From UBA8752 sp049610565 (GTDB lineage Bacteria > Bacteroidota > Bacteroidia > Flavobacteriales_D > Sanyastnellaceae), in NCBI GenBank assembly GCA_049610565.1, contig JBMYZR010000006.1:3531-67530 (forward strand): a stretch of 64,000 bases of DNA. Reading direction: 5' to 3'. The notes under the pieces are model-generated. The model was given only the letters and a program-made list of their open reading frames with translations, did not search any database and was not told where the DNA came from. This document shows positions 26,401-35,031 of the stretch, in pieces; within the stretch, counting starts at the first letter, position 1; the number at the start of each line of letters is the position of its first letter. A program made the position numbers and the translations under genes.

Positions 26401-29044
26401 AATGGTAGACCCATGCGTGGTCTCCGGCCCCGAGGCCCGCCAGGTCCACCACACCGGCCACATCGTCGGCCAGCGCGGGACCGGTCCAGAACCCACCGGG
26501 CGGGTAGAACAGCTCCAGCTGCACCTGTCCCGCATCCGCACAGAACACCTGGTCGTAGCCCGCATCCGCCGTGTCGGGCTCCACCACGGTCACTCCCATG
26601 GAATCCACGGAGGTGCACCCATTGCCATCGGTGTAGGTGTACAAGACCGTGTGGAACCCCTCTCCCACCGAGCCGGGATCGAACCCCCCCACGGGATTGG
26701 TGATGCCGGATCCGCTCCACGCCCCGCCAGGTGGATAGGCGGCGGGGAGGACTTCCTCAAAGGGTTGGTCGCAATACGGCGGATCGGGCGAGACCAAATC
26801 CAGCTCGGGCAATTCAAACACGTCGGTCACCCAAGTGTAGCTTCGGGTACAGCCGAATGCATTGGTGGCCAGCACGGTGACCGGGAAAATGCCCGGGACC
26901 GCCTCCAGCTCTAGGGGAACCGCACCATCACCGCCTGGGCCCGTCTGCCACTGGAGGTCGGCTCCATCCGGTTCGCTGGCCGTGAACATCATCAGGTCGC
27001 CGACACACGCCGAGCCGGGACCATCGACTTCCGGATCCGGCGAATCCGTCACGAGAATGTCCAGCGAGGCCGAGTTGCTGCATCCGAACACGTCGGTGCC
27101 CACGACATCGAGCGTCACATCGAACTCGGTCACCACGTCGACGACCGACGTCTGAAGGTCATCGCTCACGATGGCCCCGCCATCCAACCAGCTGTAGTCC
27201 TGCGCTCCAGAGACCTCCACCTCGACGGTGTCCCCCTGGCACACCTGAGGCGGCGACAGGAAGTCGAGGGTCGGCAAGGCGAGCACCTCCACCTCTTCCA
27301 CATCCGTGTCCACCCCGCAGTAATTTTCAATGAACACCTCCACCTCGTGGAAGCCAGCGTCGCTGAACACGTAGTACAGCGGATCCGTGGACGTGCTCAC
27401 CTCCAACCCGTCGACTGTCCAACCGAAATCGAGCAGTCCGCCGACGCCTTCGAGATAGTCCAGCCATTGGAATTGCACCCCATCCCCCTCGCAGACGTTG
27501 CCGAATTGGTCAAAGTTGACCACCGGTGGCTCCGTAACGGTGATGGTCCACGAATGGGAGGCCGTGATGCAATCATAGCGGGCCGAACCCGGCAATCCGA
27601 TCTCCAGCGTCACGGTGTAGATGCCGTCGTTCAGAAAGGTGACCCCGTCCCCTGCGGATTGCCAGTCGGGATCGGGACCCGAACTCGTGCCGGACACGAA
27701 CCAGCGCACATCCCATTGCCCGCAGAGTTCCGGTTCGGGCGTCAGGTTCTCCCACGCGATGGTCAGCGGCGTGCACCCGGCCAGCGGCGCCACCGTGCCG
27801 AGGGCCTCCACCGGATCCGGATAGACGCACACGGGAATCAACCCCGTCGAGTCCTGGCAGTTGGGATGCGATTCGGTGAAATAGACGCTGTACTCCCCCA
27901 CCTCCCCGAAGACGGTGTTGATGGAGAAGTCCGTTCCGGTGGCCGGCGAGGGCGGCGTCTGTCCTTGCTCGGGCACGATGTTCCATTCCCCGAACGCCGG
28001 CACGCAATACGTCGGCGTCGCAATCAGGCCGCTGCCGAGGGCATCGTAGGTGAAGACCGGGCCGGCACAGACGTCGCCGATGCCGAACATGTCCGGCGCC
28101 GGACTCTGGTGGATGCGGATGGGCTCGACAATGTTGGTGGCGTTTCCGCAGAGGTTGTTGGCGGTGAAGGTCACGGCGAAGGCCTGGTTCTCGCCGCCGG
28201 GCGTGGAAGAGAAGCAGCTGCTCGACCCGTACGTGTGGCTCACCTGCGACGGTGGCGGGTGGACATAGCTGACGCTGTTGCCATCGCCGAAGCTGACGCC
28301 ATACTCCGTCCCGGGCAGGTTGTTGTCCGTTTCGAGAATGGGAAAGGTCAATTCATACGGGCTGCACACGGTCACGCTGTTGCCCGGAAGGGACGAGCCG
28401 ATGGTGGGGTTGGTGCCGACGAACAGGCTGTCCGAGGCGGAGTTGACGCACCCGTTGGTGCCGTTCGCCGTGATGGTGATGCCGAAGAGGCCGAGATCGG
28501 GATACGTGGTGCCCACGGTATCGAGCACCGGGTTGAATTCGGTCAGGACCGTGTCGGAGCCATTGCCCCACTCCACCGACCATTGGGTCACCCCCGCCCC
28601 GCTGAAGGTGGACGCCGGCAAGTCAAAATCCGGAAATCCGTCCTGTCCGAGACAGATGGCCGACAAGGCGGGCAATCCCGGGTCCGGCAAGGCCAGAACG
28701 GACACCGTCTGCGACGACGTGCAGCCGGCAGCCCCTCCCGGACCGGTCGGGCCGCCGCTCACGGTCAACGACACGGTGAAGGACACCGTCCCATCACCCA
28801 CCGCATTCTGAAAGACATGCTCCGGCTGGAATTCGGACGACACCGTTCCGTCTCCAAAGTCCCACGAATACGTCAGGCCCGGGTCCGGTTCGGCCACATC
28901 AAAGGACACCGGCAAATCCGCGCACCCGCCTGCATCGAGAACGGTAAAATCCGCCACGTTGCCGCACGGCCCCTGTGCACTGCACAGCAGGGGCAGAACG
29001 GCCAGAAGCATGGCCCCAACGACACGGCAGCAGACAGACGGCAT
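23492..29044 (-). CDS. Giant PKD-repeat surface protein with T9SS type B C-terminus
   Basis: 1850 residues with signal peptide (1-24, ending PLLCSAQ) and a type B T9SS ending (VWIPNAFTP, FDRWGNEVF, CDGPRQYCGTVTVLR). It contains roughly fifteen PKD or PKD-like domains (SWDFGDGT, WDFGNGDG, FDFGDGS and similar). The FCNQ/VCD paired module that occurs four times in the 1-5688 protein is present here once (YCDQPFEEVL near residue 760, VFCADAGQVQL near 830). After it, about eight PKD domains run in the same order and with the same openings as in the paralogue (CAPLPV, CAPFQP, CPPLTL, CEDAPT, CSPLSI). It is a secreted adhesin-type protein by analogy. An exact -7 box sits 7 bases before the ATG. Confidence 0.94.
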   Translation of the reverse strand: MPSVCCRVVGAMLLAVLPLLCSAQGPCGNVADFTVLDAGGCADLPVSFDVAEPDPGLTYSWDFGDGTVSSEFQPEHVFQNAVGDGTVSFTVSLTVSGGPTGPGGAAGCTSSQTVSVLALPDPGLPALSAICLGQDGFPDFDLPASTFSGAGVTQWSVEWGNGSDTVLTEFNPVLDTVGTTYPDLGLFGITITANGTNGCVNSASDSLFVGTNPTIGSSLPGNSVTVCSPYELTFPILETDNNLPGTEYGVSFGDGNSVSYVHPPPSQVSHTYGSSSCFSSTPGGENQAFAVTFTANNLCGNATNIVEPIRIHQSPAPDMFGIGDVCAGPVFTYDALGSGLIATPTYCVPAFGEWNIVPEQGQTPPSPATGTDFSINTVFGEVGEYSVYFTESHPNCQDSTGLIPVCVYPDPVEALGTVAPLAGCTPLTIAWENLTPEPELCGQWDVRWFVSGTSSGPDPDWQSAGDGVTFLNDGIYTVTLEIGLPGSARYDCITASHSWTITVTEPPVVNFDQFGNVCEGDGVQFQWLDYLEGVGGLLDFGWTVDGLEVSTSTDPLYYVFSDAGFHEVEVFIENYCGVDTDVEEVEVLALPTLDFLSPPQVCQGDTVEVEVSGAQDYSWLDGGAIVSDDLQTSVVDVVTEFDVTLDVVGTDVFGCSNSASLDILVTDSPDPEVDGPGSACVGDLMMFTASEPDGADLQWQTGPGGDGAVPLELEAVPGIFPVTVLATNAFGCTRSYTWVTDVFELPELDLVSPDPPYCDQPFEEVLPAAYPPGGAWSGSGITNPVGGFDPGSVGEGFHTVLYTYTDGNGCTSVDSMGVTVVEPDTADAGYDQVFCADAGQVQLELFYPPGGFWTGPALADDVAGVVDLAGLGAGDHAWVYHYGVNSCETDDEVVWTVQPLPEPQILESVPGTGSDLCLGDTLFLHVETSSGMAPYYPTWSGVEVLNPLSGNDSVRFPAPDGPGPVTVTVEVLDGNFCAGQTEYTVEVRPLPVAGFSLPAVICDNDNAPWANTASDGVFFEWDFGNGDGEDGYQPNYTYPEPGFYTVAQTAISAYGCEDATSQDVEVIGSPVAGFTVDPDEGCAPLPVAVTDTSYAPYSTLTWTLQDSVWADPLPPFVLFQQDDTTYAETMSLVVENQCGTSVAADTLVVLTEPLMRFALLEDTACAPFQPVVVNNSLGAPDVTEWDWGVGPVQDGFDPLPPFYDPSGPVTTYPITLSGSNQCGSHDTTVNLTILPNTITAFFTLSQSSGCPPLTLTAVDESVGATTSVFDFGGFGFSNDPVATLSLPDPGTFTIRQVATNGCSFDTLEQQVEVFAPPVINLSGVDVFACEDAPTTLTAITENPGWAAWSFSDGGLGIGLSVEHTFYEPGVFTAVFETEGAFSGCANVDSVEVTVYPAPDLEWYPEPAAGCSPLSIAVDNASSGALFHQFDFGDGSPVALGPAPQHTFTNPTDSIVQFVVHYAAESDQLCGAADSIAVTVLPTPVASFSLDEPNHCGAPVDVPLSNASQGAIVGQWYIADAAGGSAAPPYLGIVPNWTLTEPGSFGITLVASNDYACSDTTTAEYEVFVPPVAAVSVFPDSGCVPLEVSFADGSLGADMVVLALDTGAYSGGLPGEAITLNQPGTFPGRVVAISVDGCRDTLELDPITVHPLPDADFSFGALGAGPDNTSFTFAPFDTTAWFYTWNFGDGTEAYDPAQVHVFPGVGEYAVSLETQTQFGCKDLEVEWITIEDDVQVWIPNAFTPSTNGVFDGINDGFLPVVRGWSLIDKYEFWVFDRWGNEVFYTQDPEEAWVGDHRDPGTALQGTHSVDGGVYNWLLRLTLEGDEPDLIWPNTHQCDGPRQYCGTVTVLR

Positions 29045-29051
29045 GGCGCCA

Positions 29052-29059
29052 CAAACTTA
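29052..29059 (-). promoter_or_regulatory. Putative -7 box (TAAGTTTG) for the giant PKD gene
   Basis: An exact TA-N2-TTTG match on the minus strand, ending 7 bases before the ATG at 29044. If it is used, the mRNA would have almost no leader. Confidence 0.5.
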
Positions 29060-29151
29060 AGAATCTGTGCACCAGCCACATCCGACCAGAACTCGCGATT
29101 CGCGGCCGTCATCACGCGGCACATGCTCCCACCCACCACGGTGCACCGGGC

Positions 29152-29159
29152 TAACTTGG
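29152..29159 (+). promoter_or_regulatory. Putative -7-like box (TAACTTGG) for the acetolactate decarboxylase gene
   Basis: TAACTTGG, near TA-N2-TTTG, ends 4 bases before the ATG at 29164. This supports 29164, not 29169, as the biological start. Confidence 0.4.
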
Positions 29160-29163
29160 GCGC

Positions 29164-29924
29164 ATGAAATGGACCAGTTGGTTGGTGACGAGCGCCTGCA
29201 TGGGGGGCTCCTGTTCACCGGGGTGGCTCGGGCCCAAAGTCCCGAGTCCCGGCACTCCCCCGAGGTCTTGGTCTTCGGCGCGTTGCAGGACATGATGATG
29301 CACGCCGACATCTCCGCCAAAGCTGCGTTGGCCGACCACTCCGGACAACCCGGGTGGTGGGGTCTGGGCGCCGTGGCCGGACTTCAGGGAGAAGTGCTCA
29401 TCGAGGACGGCACACCCTGGGTGTCCCGATCGGGTTCCGACGGCGCCAATGCGGTGGACGTGGCCGCTGAACCCGCTGCGCAGGCCACCCTGCTGGTCGC
29501 CGCACAGGTGGACAGCTGGCAACCCCAAGCCCTGCCGCGCAGGGTGCGGACGCAAGCCGACCTGGAAGCGCATTTGAGAAAGGCCGCCCGCAAGGCCGGA
29601 TTGGACGTGGACACCCCCTTCCCGTTTCGGTTGACCGGTTCCTTCCGTGCGCTTGAATGGCACGTGGTGAAATGGACCGAGGGCGACATGGAGCACACCT
29701 GCGAAAAGCACAAGAGCACCGGTCCCCACGGCGTCCTGGAGACGGCCGACGGAGCGGTGCTGGGGTTCCATTCGCTCCACCACCACCGGATTTTCACGCA
29801 CCACAGCACCAACGTCCACATGCACTTCAAGAGCGCCTCGGGAGACCTCGTGGCCCATGTAGACGGACTCTCCCTCGGCGAGGGCACGACGTTGTGGCTG
29901 CCCGCCCCCACCACCGAGGACTGA
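29164..29924 (+). CDS. budA: Acetolactate decarboxylase, exported form; apparent frameshift inside the signal peptide
   Basis: The catalytic region (frame of 29169, 252 residues) matches the exported Bacteroidota branch of alpha-acetolactate decarboxylase: FGALQDMMMHADI, then WGLGAVAGLQGEVLI, then HHRIFTHHSTNVHMHFK and HVDGLSLGEGT, which contain the zinc-binding His residues. The enzyme converts acetolactate to acetoin. The in-frame N-terminus from 29169 (MDQLVGDERLHGG) is not signal-like. However, the ATG at 29164 in the adjacent frame encodes MKWTSWLVTSACMGG. Joining the two frames at the GGGGGG run 29202-29207 with one extra G gives a perfect signal peptide ending in GVARAQ. So a one-base deletion (real, or a sequencing or assembly error) or slippage is likely. 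The gene is convergent with the sirtuin gene 10 bases away. Confidence 0.82.
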
Positions 29925-29934
29925 GCATCGGGCG

Positions 29935-30684
29935 TCAGCGTCGTTCGGCCCCTCCGCCCCGTTGCTGCGCCGCCCACCGGGCAACGCCTTCCGAGGCGGG
30001 CGCCTGGATGAATTCGGTGACCACCGACTCGAAACCGGCGATGGCGTCTGGATCGGGGTTGACCATCGTGACCGGACAGCCTGCGGAGGCGAAGTGCACC
30101 AGGCCGGCGGCCGGATAGACCTGCATCGACGTACCAACCACGAGCAAGGCATCGGCCTGCGCCACCGTCTCGGCAGCGGGTTCCAGCATCGGCACGGCCT
30201 CGCCGAACCACACCACATGCGGCCGCAGTTGCACGCCGCGGTCATCGGTGTCCCCAAGATGGACGTCGGGGCCCGGCACATCCCGTCCCACCGTCACAAT
30301 GCGGGCGTCGTCCATACCGGGGTCGTCCTCCGGCCGGACCTTGCGGAGCTCACCGTGCAGGTGAAGGACCTGCGTGCTGCCGGCCCGTTCGTGGAGGTCG
30401 TCTACGTTCTGGGTGACGATGCGCACATCGAAATGCGACTCCAACGCGGCGAGGGCCACATGGGCCGCGTTGGGCGCCACCTCATCGAGCTGGCGACGGC
30501 GGGCATTGTAGAAGCGCAACACGAGGTCGGGGTCGCGGGACCAGGCCTGGGGCGTGGCCACCTCCATCACGTCGTGGTCCTCCCACAGGCCGTCCCCATC
30601 GCGGAAGGTCTTGATCCCGCTCTCCCGGCTGATGCCCGCCCCGGAGAGCACGACGAGCACCGGTTTGTTGTGTGCCGTCTCCAT
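29935..30684 (-). CDS. Sir2-family NAD-dependent deacylase (class III, SIRT5-like)
   Basis: 249 residues. NAD-binding GAGIS (15-19) and ESGIKTFR, TQNVDDLHERAG (91-102) and the catalytic His110 in LHLHGEL identify a sirtuin. Tyr59 and Arg62 form the Y-x2-R signature of class III enzymes, which prefer succinyl-, malonyl- or other acidic acyl-lysines. The four zinc Cys residues of classical sirtuins are not visible, so the small zinc module appears reduced. The start codon shares one base with the stop of the upstream beta-barrel gene. This places it as the last gene of the long overlapping operon, although such an enzyme would normally act in the cytoplasm. Confidence 0.92.
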   Translation of the reverse strand: METAHNKPVLVVLSGAGISRESGIKTFRDGDGLWEDHDVMEVATPQAWSRDPDLVLRFYNARRRQLDEVAPNAAHVALAALESHFDVRIVTQNVDDLHERAGSTQVLHLHGELRKVRPEDDPGMDDARIVTVGRDVPGPDVHLGDTDDRGVQLRPHVVWFGEAVPMLEPAAETVAQADALLVVGTSMQVYPAAGLVHFASAGCPVTMVNPDPDAIAGFESVVTEFIQAPASEGVARWAAQQRGGGAERR

Positions 30685-31952
30685 CAGAAGGACATTCGAT
30701 AGCCGATGAGCACAGCCCCTGTGCGGTAACCCCGGCGGGTGCGGCGATCCTCCGCGGTGGTGTTGGATCCCCGGACCGTCAGGTCGACCAGGGCCACGAT
30801 CGCCCCCCGGTCACCCACAGCCCGCTCCAATTCGGCATCCAGTCGCGTGTAGCGGTAATTCAGGGTGGGGTACGGTGCGCCGAGGGCCTGCTCCGCCAAG
30901 CGATCCGTGTAATTCCGCCACGTCCGGCTCGCCGTCATCGCGGCGCTCCAAGCCGATGCCTTCGGGGCCCATTTCAAGCGCGACGACGCCTTGACATCCT
31001 CATACCCGAAATCGCCGCGGGAACGGTCGGTCCGGTTCTGGCGCCGCAGGTCGACCCGCCAGGACCACCCCTCCCGGAGCGGCAAATCACACCGCAGTCG
31101 CCACGTGGAATAGGTCCAGTGGCGCGTTGGGTAGGTGCCCACCAAGGCGGTGTCAAAGGGGAGAAACGGCGTGGTGTCCGTCGGCAGGACCACATCTGCA
31201 AGGAGGTCATCGTTGACCCAATTCCGATACGGCTTGTCACGGTATTCATAGGAAGCGGACCATCGGATGTTGGAGGCAGCGCGCTTGGCTCCAACCATCT
31301 CCAGTCCGCGCGTCCCCCGGTTGACCTTGCCCGGATTCCACACGACCTCCGTTTCGACGCTCTTTTCATCCTGATCCAGCGAAACCCCGGTCACCCGGTC
31401 CTGGTAATCCTTGGAAAACGCCTCGCCACCCACGCTCCACGTCCATGCTGGATGAGGACGCCATTCGAGGCGCACGTCGGCCTGGGCTTGGAAGAAGCTG
31501 AAACTCGTGAGCAATTCATTGCCGAGGATGTTCAGGCCCAACCGGCGCTCCTGTCGAAGCCGTCCTGCCGCGATCAGGTCCACTTGATCGCCCAGCCGAT
31601 GAACCCGCTCGACGCGAAGTTGAAGGCCCGTCCGGTCCGCATCCCGCTCCTGGCCATAGCGCCTCATGTCCCCATCCAAGCTCACCCGCCACCGTCCATG
31701 GTCATCCTGTCGGCGGGCGGTCCACCGCACCGACGGCTCCACGAGGGCATCGTGCACGACCAGCGAGTCGCGCACCCACGCGCTGTCGCCATTCGCCAGG
31801 TAGGTCTCGGGACTGTGGTACACATTCCACTCCCGGCCTCCGGCCAGCGAGACCTCCCCCCTCACCGTCCACGACTGGGCACACAACGGTTGCACCATTG
31901 CCCCCAGGCACATCCACGCCGCCACAACGGCGATCCGTTTCCTTTCGATCAT
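30684..31952 (-). CDS. Predicted outer-membrane beta-barrel protein, unknown family
   Basis: 422 residues starting at MIERKRIAV with signal peptide (ending MVQPLCAQ). The rest is rich in alternating polar/hydrophobic strands with aromatic residues at the ends (RWRVSLDGDMRRYG, TYSTWRLRCDLPL, SWRVDLRRQNRT), with no long helix. The chain ends GYRMSF, a terminal Phe typical of outer-membrane barrels. I do not recognise a named family; barrel topology is inferred from the pattern. The start overlaps the TPR gene stop (ATGA) and the stop overlaps the sirtuin start by one base, so it belongs to the seven-gene operon with the 7TM-transglutaminase and ATP-grasp proteins. Confidence 0.78.
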   Translation of the reverse strand: MIERKRIAVVAAWMCLGAMVQPLCAQSWTVRGEVSLAGGREWNVYHSPETYLANGDSAWVRDSLVVHDALVEPSVRWTARRQDDHGRWRVSLDGDMRRYGQERDADRTGLQLRVERVHRLGDQVDLIAAGRLRQERRLGLNILGNELLTSFSFFQAQADVRLEWRPHPAWTWSVGGEAFSKDYQDRVTGVSLDQDEKSVETEVVWNPGKVNRGTRGLEMVGAKRAASNIRWSASYEYRDKPYRNWVNDDLLADVVLPTDTTPFLPFDTALVGTYPTRHWTYSTWRLRCDLPLREGWSWRVDLRRQNRTDRSRGDFGYEDVKASSRLKWAPKASAWSAAMTASRTWRNYTDRLAEQALGAPYPTLNYRYTRLDAELERAVGDRGAIVALVDLTVRGSNTTAEDRRTRRGYRTGAVLIGYRMSF

Positions 31953-34222
31953 GGTTTCTCCTCTGCTTTTTCGGCGGCGAATTCCGGATGCGCGGCCTCC
32001 AGGCTCGCCCATCGACGTCGGCCCGCCTCCACGTCGGTGCGGGCTTCCAACAGCGCCAGCCGATACAATGCATACTTGAAATCCGAACGCAGGCCCAATA
32101 CCTCAGCGTATCCTGCGGCCGCCTCGTCCCACAAGCCCAGCTCCTCAGCCGCCTTGGCCGACCAGTACCGCGGCCACACCCCTTCCTTGCCCAAACCGAG
32201 GGCCTCGCGATAGCGGACCCTGGCTTCCTGCTGGAGATCCAGGCGGTGCAACGCCCGGGCATATTCATAGACCGAATCCGCACCCCAGGACTGAACCGTA
32301 TCCGGCGGGAGCAGGCGATCATTGGCCCAGAACAGGAGGTCGTCCCGACCGAGGCTCCGGCCCATGTCCCGGATGCGCTCCAGAGGCCGGGTGAATTCAC
32401 CCTTCAACTGGTGGGACCGACGATACTGGACCACCGCTTCCGTCTCGCGGCCCATGCGCTCCAGCTGCAGACCGAGGTTGAACCGTCCCTGGTATTGGTC
32501 CGGCGTCCGTTCCACCACTTCCTGAAAGGCCTGGAGCGCCCCCTCTTCATCGTCGAGATCATGAAGGAGACCGCCGAGTCGCCTCCACGTTCGAACGTCG
32601 TCGGGGTCCCGTGCCAGCAACTCCCGACACGCCGCGGCCGATTCCGCCAGCCGGCCCTCGGACTGCAACCACTCCGCGCGTTCGGACCATCCTTTCGTGA
32701 AGTCCGGAAACCGCTCAACCAGCTGATCCAACGTGGACCCTGCATCCGGGCGACCGAGGCGGGCCCGGTTGACGGCGAGGTTGTACCAGGCCAGCACATA
32801 CGCCGGATCCAAGGCCACGGCCCGTTCCCAAGCGGCCAACGCCTCATCGTAGGCCTCCATTCGACGCCACTGCACACCGAGGTTGAACCAGGCCCGCGGC
32901 TGATCCGGATCGATGTCGAGGCTCTTCTGGTAGGCCTCAATGGCCCCCTCACGGTCTCCCGCTTCGGACAGGCCCACACCGATGTTGAACCACGCTTCCG
33001 GGTAGGCCTCCCGTTCCTGCAACGCCATCCGATAGGAACCGAGGGCCTCCTCGAATCGACCGAGTCGCCGCAGCGCGGCCCCGCGATTCAACCAGGCATC
33101 CGCCATGCGCCCATCGCTGGCGGCCAAGGCGGAATCGTAGAGCGCCACGGCGCGGAAATCGTCTCCGGCATCCGCCTCCAGCTTGGCCCGAAGAAACCAC
33201 CGTTCCGGACTGCGCAACGCCGCCGCAAACCGGTTGTCCAACACCGTCTGTGCCGCTTCGACCTCATCGCGGTCGAGGTACAGCCGCATGAGGTCACGGG
33301 CAAACCGGGGTTCGTCCGGTGCCAATTCCATCGCCCGGTCCAGCGCCACTTCCGCCTCGGCATCCCGACCGGATGACCGCAAGGCTTGACCATGGGCCCA
33401 TTGGACCACCGCCCGATCGGGGTACAGCCGGGAGAGCTTGCCCAATGCCATCAAGCGATCCGCCTCATCCTCGATCAACTCGGATTGACCCAACCGGGCC
33501 AACAGTTGGTCCGGGTCCAGCGAAATCGCACGGGCATAGGCCTGTTCCGCCTGCGCCTTTCGCCCCAGACCCCGAAGCGCCTGCCCCCGATAGGCAGCCA
33601 CCTTGGCCGACAGCACGCCGGAGGCCCGTTCTGATGCCGCATCGAGGCGGTCGAGTGCCGCTTGCCATTGCGATTGGCGCAGCAAGGCGATGCCGGCATT
33701 CAACCTCGACCGCGCATCCTGAGGATCAACGCGGGATGCCCGGTCGAACGCCACCGTGGCGAGTGCGGGTTGATCGAGTTGAATCCACGCCAGACCGAGC
33801 GATTGCCACAGTCCGAAATCCTCTGCATCGAGATTGGACGCCACCAGCAGGGCATCCCGCGCCGCGTCCACCTCACCTCGGCGAAGCGCCACCTGCCCCC
33901 ACATTTTCCACGCTCGAAAATCCGTGGAATCCGCCTGGCGCAGGACATTCCACGCCTGCCAAGCCGCCGTGGGCCGGCCCGCCAATTCCAAGCTGTCGGG
34001 CACAGCATGGCCGGGCCGGGACCAGCGGTCATCGGTCACGGATTCCGTCCTCCACTCCCACTGCCAGAGGTTGCCTTCGCGGTCCCCTTCCGCATTCAAC
34101 GTCCGCTGCAAGGGCCGATCGCCCTGCTGCAACAGGGAGCGGTCCGCAAACTGAACCACAGCGACGAGAAACAGGGCGGCGGCCAGCCAGCCCCAGGGAC
34201 GGGGATGCCGGTTCACAGCCAT
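31949..34222 (-). CDS. Membrane-anchored TPR-repeat protein
   Basis: 757 residues. One N-terminal membrane anchor (WGWLAAALFLVAVVQFA, residues about 10-26) is followed by at least a dozen tetratricopeptide repeats covering residues about 90-750. Clear examples are WFNLGVQWRRMEAYDEALAAW and RFNLGLQLERMGRETEAV. The repeats should form a periplasmic superhelical scaffold for protein binding. The start (MAVNRHPRP, 34222) overlaps the ATP-grasp gene by 10 bases, and the stop overlaps the beta-barrel gene by 4 bases. In this setting it probably bridges the inner-membrane enzymes to the outer-membrane barrel (inference). Confidence 0.88.
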   Translation of the reverse strand: MAVNRHPRPWGWLAAALFLVAVVQFADRSLLQQGDRPLQRTLNAEGDREGNLWQWEWRTESVTDDRWSRPGHAVPDSLELAGRPTAAWQAWNVLRQADSTDFRAWKMWGQVALRRGEVDAARDALLVASNLDAEDFGLWQSLGLAWIQLDQPALATVAFDRASRVDPQDARSRLNAGIALLRQSQWQAALDRLDAASERASGVLSAKVAAYRGQALRGLGRKAQAEQAYARAISLDPDQLLARLGQSELIEDEADRLMALGKLSRLYPDRAVVQWAHGQALRSSGRDAEAEVALDRAMELAPDEPRFARDLMRLYLDRDEVEAAQTVLDNRFAAALRSPERWFLRAKLEADAGDDFRAVALYDSALAASDGRMADAWLNRGAALRRLGRFEEALGSYRMALQEREAYPEAWFNIGVGLSEAGDREGAIEAYQKSLDIDPDQPRAWFNLGVQWRRMEAYDEALAAWERAVALDPAYVLAWYNLAVNRARLGRPDAGSTLDQLVERFPDFTKGWSERAEWLQSEGRLAESAAACRELLARDPDDVRTWRRLGGLLHDLDDEEGALQAFQEVVERTPDQYQGRFNLGLQLERMGRETEAVVQYRRSHQLKGEFTRPLERIRDMGRSLGRDDLLFWANDRLLPPDTVQSWGADSVYEYARALHRLDLQQEARVRYREALGLGKEGVWPRYWSAKAAEELGLWDEAAAGYAEVLGLRSDFKYALYRLALLEARTDVEAGRRRWASLEAAHPEFAAEKAEEKP

Positions 34223-35031
34223 GGGGTGAGCGATTGACGGGTGACATTCTGGATGGCCAATCCCGGGCGGGCGTTGACTTCGAGGACGACCGGGCCGTCC
34301 ACCGTCACGACCACATCCACTCCGGACCATCCGAGGGGCAAGGCCGCATCGGCTGCCCGGCCAATGTCCAGGACCTCCTTCCAGAACGGCAGGAACTCCC
34401 CTTGGACCACGGCGCCATCGGGGTGAGCGGGTGAATGGCGTTTTCCATCAAACACGGGACCCAACCGCCCCTCCGCGTCGATGGCGGCCGCCACGCCCCC
34501 CTGATGCAGGTTGGCCTTCCCATCGGACGACACCGTCGGCATCCGCAACATCGAGAGCGCGAATTCACCATCGACGAAAATCAACCGGACATCGGCGATG
34601 CCTCCCCCATGCCACCCGGCCACGGTGGGGTGCGGAACCAGCAGATCTTCGATGAGCACCCGGTCATCGCTGCCCATTCCGTACCCCCCGTGCAAAATGT
34701 GGGCCGCATGGGCCTCCACCTCCGCCAGGTCCAGGTCACGTCCGCCCGGCGTCCGCCATCCGTCCGCCGTGGGCTCGAGCAACAGGATTCCGCCCCCCGC
34801 CGCTCCGGCCGCGGGCTTGATGGCCGCAGGGGTCGACAGATGGCGGGCCATGCCATCGAGGTCCCACATCGAATCCAGCACGGCCCGTGTCGGGGGAACC
34901 GGAACACCCGCCTCGGTCAACAGGGCCTTGGTGGCCACCTTGTCGCGCGCCAACCGGATGGCGGGCCGCCCATTGCGGGGCGCGATGCCGAGCAGGTTCC
35001 GTGCGTTGATGCCCAAGGCGTTCATCTTCAT
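34213..35031 (-). CDS. RimK-related ATP-grasp ligase (alpha-L-glutamate-ligase-like)
   Basis: 272 residues from MKMNALGINARNLLG. ATP-grasp features in order: RDKVATKALLTEAGVPVPPT, the Lys and Gly-rich loop AIKPAAGAAGGGI (nucleotide binding), and the Mg-binding VLEVNARPG near the C-terminus. It matches the alpha-L-glutamate-ligase-like family (TIGR02291/ATPgrasp_ST) that is encoded beside 7TM-transglutaminase proteins in many Gram-negative bacteria. ATP-grasp ligases join an amino group to a carboxylate through an acyl-phosphate; adding an amino acid to a peptide or cell-surface molecule is the predicted role. The start overlaps the transglutaminase stop (ATGA), so the two are translationally coupled. 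Confidence 0.9.
   Translation of the reverse strand: MKMNALGINARNLLGIAPRNGRPAIRLARDKVATKALLTEAGVPVPPTRAVLDSMWDLDGMARHLSTPAAIKPAAGAAGGGILLLEPTADGWRTPGGRDLDLAEVEAHAAHILHGGYGMGSDDRVLIEDLLVPHPTVAGWHGGGIADVRLIFVDGEFALSMLRMPTVSSDGKANLHQGGVAAAIDAEGRLGPVFDGKRHSPAHPDGAVVQGEFLPFWKEVLDIGRAADAALPLGWSGVDVVVTVDGPVVLEVNARPGLAIQNVTRQSLTPWL

Noticed and set aside
22565..26914. A 1449-codon open frame on the plus strand opposite the lipoprotein and giant PKD genes
   Set aside because: Low-complexity Arg/His/Gly composition, no domain, and full overlap with well-supported minus-strand proteins.
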